Shown: one piece after another, positions 40,621-42,692 of the stretch
How positions within the stretch are numbered: the stretch's first letter is position 1
Layout of the letters: every line of letters begins with the position of its first letter
IMG/VR virus record: IMGVR_UViG_3300008262_000107
Span: 1 to 42,692 of that record
Origin: a virus
Length of the DNA stretch: 42,692 bases
Strand: one strand, 5' to 3'
The notes under the pieces: generated by a model
Told to the model about the DNA's origin: nothing
Seen by the model: the letters and a program-made list of their open reading frames with translations, nothing else
The model's database searches: none
Position numbers and translations under genes: made by a program

Positions 40621-42692
40621 ATGTTATTTCCTTTTAATTCGTATTTCAATCCAAAAATAAAAGAACTTATTCAATCAAGAGCAGGAAACAATGCAAGTGT
40701 TTCTTCATTACAAGGTTGGATGAGAATCTCATCTTCAAGTGGGTTGGTATTAGAATCAACTCCATCCGATGGAGATAATTCATTTTCACTTAGATACGGT
40801 GATACAAATAAATCAGGTAGAATTGGTACCACTTTTAGTGGAACACCAGTATTTGTAGAAGGTGATAGAGGATTTAGACCATCTCCTGTCATTGAATCTA
40901 TGGGTATTGATTTCGGTGATGGTGGATTAACACGAAAATCACAATTTCAGATTAAATGTTTTAGTTTAAAACAAGCTGAAGAATTATCCAAGTATTTTCT
41001 TGAGCCAGGATATACCGTTTTAGTAGAATTTGGTTGGAATATAGAAAAATCAATTTCACAAAAAATTAATTTAAGTCCTTGTGAAATTGCAAAGTTTAAC
41101 AGTTATGACCACTTAAAAGAAAAACAAAGTGCTTCTGGTTATACCTACGATGGATTTTTAGGGTATATTACAAATGGTGGATTCACTACCAGTACTGGTG
41201 AAACTTATATTTTAAAAGTTGAATTGACATCAATAGGTGAAGTTGCAGCTTATTTACAACAACATAGAAGTGGTGGTAAAAAAGATGATAAAAAAAATGA
41301 AGGTGGTGAACGATATGATAACAGAACAATCGAATCTACTGCCGAATCAAATGTTGGATTGGCTCTATTTATGCAAATGTATAATCGTTTACCAATGGCC
41401 AAGAAAACCGAAAGGGTCAAACAACTAATAAATGAGGTAGATAGTAGAGGAATTTCATTTATAAGTGAAGCCAATTTTATCAACATGGATGATGAAATTC
41501 GAAAAGATTTAATTGGTGAATTAGAAGATACTGCAGTAGAAACAACACAACAAGAAGGTGGTGAAGGAGAAAATTCTACATCTGGAGAGGCTGCCGTACC
41601 GGCAGGAATGCCATTGGTTAGTGAAAATTCATACATTCGTTTAGAACTTGCTTTTGAAATTTTAAACAAAGTTGCGTATGAAACAAAATCAGTTGCATCG
41701 GTTTGTGGTTCAGATGTACCAACATTTCCACTAGCAATAGAATATAGAGATACTATTTGTAGAGCACATCCACATATGTTTTCTATTGATGGTAGTAAAT
41801 TAATTATACCTAATACTTTAACTCCTGATTTTGGAATGGCTCAAGCATTATCTGCAACAACCGTTCAGCAAGTAGGACCTATATTGAATGCAGATGGAAA
41901 ACCAGAAAGAACTGTTAATTTAGAACAAAAAGATCCGGCAGGTAATTCATTTAAATTTCCACAAACAACTGCATTAGATGCATCACTTTTCCCAGCCGAT
42001 GCAGTTGCATTTACTGCAGAATCTGGTCAATGGGGGTATTTAAAAGATTTGTATGTAAATTTTGAATTTTTTATTGAAGTATTAGAAAAATCTAATTATG
42101 TTGCTAAAGATATATACTATGAAATACTAAATGGTGTTTCTGTTGCAGCAAACTCAATTTGGTATTTTGAAATAGTACAAATACCATCTCGTAGATCTGA
42201 AAATAAAGGAAGATACCAACTTGAAATAGCTGATTTAAATTTTCAAGGAAAACCCAACAAAGATGGTATAACTGGATTTTTTTCAAGTGGTATAGATTGT
42301 CCTTTTATAGATTCTCAATTTGCGTTTGAAATTCCTGCTGCAATGAAGAACATGATTATTGCTGAAAGAACTGCTGCAGAAGGTAATAGTATATCTGTCG
42401 ATTCTTCACCTGAAGGTAATTTACCAATAGAATCAGGTGCATTATTTGCTTCTAAACCAGACCCAGTTGTTGAAATAATAGCTAATTATAAAGAAGCTTT
42501 AATTAAAGAAACCCAAGACCGTACTACCCAAGATCCCAATCAGGACCCAAATAATGAACCGGCAGAAGCAGTTGATGCCGAAGAAGCGGAAAAGGAGGCA
42601 AGAAAACAAAATTATGAACTTTTCATGCAACACGCTACGGTTGTTCCTACTATAAAGGATAGAAATATTAATAGAGATGTTGCAAAAAGTAC
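40621..42692 (+). CDS. Large baseplate hub protein, partial at the 3' end
   Basis: The frame is open from the ATG at 40621 to the end of the window (690 codons) and continues beyond. The start MLFPFNSYFNPKIKELIQSR follows the LysM gene stop by one base. Residues about 100-165 contain SPVIESMGIDFGDGGLTRKS and YFLEPGYTVLVEFGWNIEKS, a beta-rich hub-like pattern. A Lys/Glu/Gly-rich stretch (about 217-235) and a Gln/Glu-rich loop (about 300-320) are probably disordered. YLKDLYVNFEFFIEVLEKSN and SIWYFEIVQIPSRRSENKGR lie at about 475-530. The far end is Glu/Lys-rich helix. Order after the tape measure fits a hub (gp27-type position), but I do not recognise the family with certainty. Confidence 0.55.
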   Translation, partial: MLFPFNSYFNPKIKELIQSRAGNNASVSSLQGWMRISSSSGLVLESTPSDGDNSFSLRYGDTNKSGRIGTTFSGTPVFVEGDRGFRPSPVIESMGIDFGDGGLTRKSQFQIKCFSLKQAEELSKYFLEPGYTVLVEFGWNIEKSISQKINLSPCEIAKFNSYDHLKEKQSASGYTYDGFLGYITNGGFTTSTGETYILKVELTSIGEVAAYLQQHRSGGKKDDKKNEGGERYDNRTIESTAESNVGLALFMQMYNRLPMAKKTERVKQLINEVDSRGISFISEANFINMDDEIRKDLIGELEDTAVETTQQEGGEGENSTSGEAAVPAGMPLVSENSYIRLELAFEILNKVAYETKSVASVCGSDVPTFPLAIEYRDTICRAHPHMFSIDGSKLIIPNTLTPDFGMAQALSATTVQQVGPILNADGKPERTVNLEQKDPAGNSFKFPQTTALDASLFPADAVAFTAESGQWGYLKDLYVNFEFFIEVLEKSNYVAKDIYYEILNGVSVAANSIWYFEIVQIPSRRSENKGRYQLEIADLNFQGKPNKDGITGFFSSGIDCPFIDSQFAFEIPAAMKNMIIAERTAAEGNSISVDSSPEGNLPIESGALFASKPDPVVEIIANYKEALIKETQDRTTQDPNQDPNNEPAEAVDAEEAEKEARKQNYELFMQHATVVPTIKDRNINRDVAKS

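Noticed and set aside
204-42692. Alternative genetic code (TAG or TGA recoding)
   Set aside because: Long standard-code ORFs tile the whole window without gaps needing recoding; the lack of TAG stops is only a bias.

Overview
The window is one strand of a large, AT-rich, tailed-phage genome: every supported gene reads left to right, and nearly all are virion structure or assembly genes. Several proteins look like the T4 myovirus set: an acidic prohead scaffold, a gp23-type major capsid protein, gp13/gp14/gp15-type neck and tail-completion proteins, a gp18-type contractile sheath, a gp19-type tube, a gp26-type chaperone, a tape measure and baseplate hub proteins. It is therefore a contractile-tailed phage of the wide T4-like group. 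The host cannot be read from the window. Low GC, weak or absent Shine-Dalgarno sites on many genes and a PKD/LRR surface protein would fit Bacteroidetes, but this is only a suggestion. No integrase, transposon, CRISPR array, tRNA or replication gene was seen.

Layout. 1-3000: leader, scaffold, major capsid protein, strong terminator. 3042-4374: a PKD-like protein and a leucine-rich-repeat protein, probably head or surface decoration, then a terminator. 4540-5993: five small accessory genes, the first two behind look-alike leaders and the last a possible Dps/ferritin-like protein. 6099-9635: neck, tail completion and two small genes that end in an LNG-type beta module. 9667-28172: about 18.5 kb of eight repeat-rich fibre genes, which share anchors, shaft repeats, S74 self-cleaving chaperone ends and receptor-type beta domains. 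28179-30452: a GT4-like glycosyltransferase and a structural protein carrying an intein-like Hint/BIL domain plus an FN3-like domain. 30532-33761: a small coiled-coil protein, sheath and tube. 33872-42692: tail chaperone with a probable programmed frameshift, a small protein, tape measure, a tube-initiator-like baseplate protein, a LysM-like protein, and a large hub protein that runs off the window.

The genes fall into about nine transcription units, separated by rho-independent terminators and by a recurrent ATATTTAT(A/T) element 17 to about 100 bases before the first start codon. Scaffold, capsid, sheath and tube genes have strong Shine-Dalgarno sites, as expected for abundant proteins; fibre genes mostly do not.

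The items most worth following up are (1) the +1/-2 frameshift in the chaperone gene at a T7 run, which adds about 74 residues and has no start codon of its own; (2) the Hint/BIL domain in a tail-region protein; (3) the glycosyltransferase lodged in the fibre cluster; (4) the ATATTTAT element as a candidate late promoter; and (5) the mosaic fibre array with long near-identical DNA repeats. No gap between genes exceeds 300 bases.
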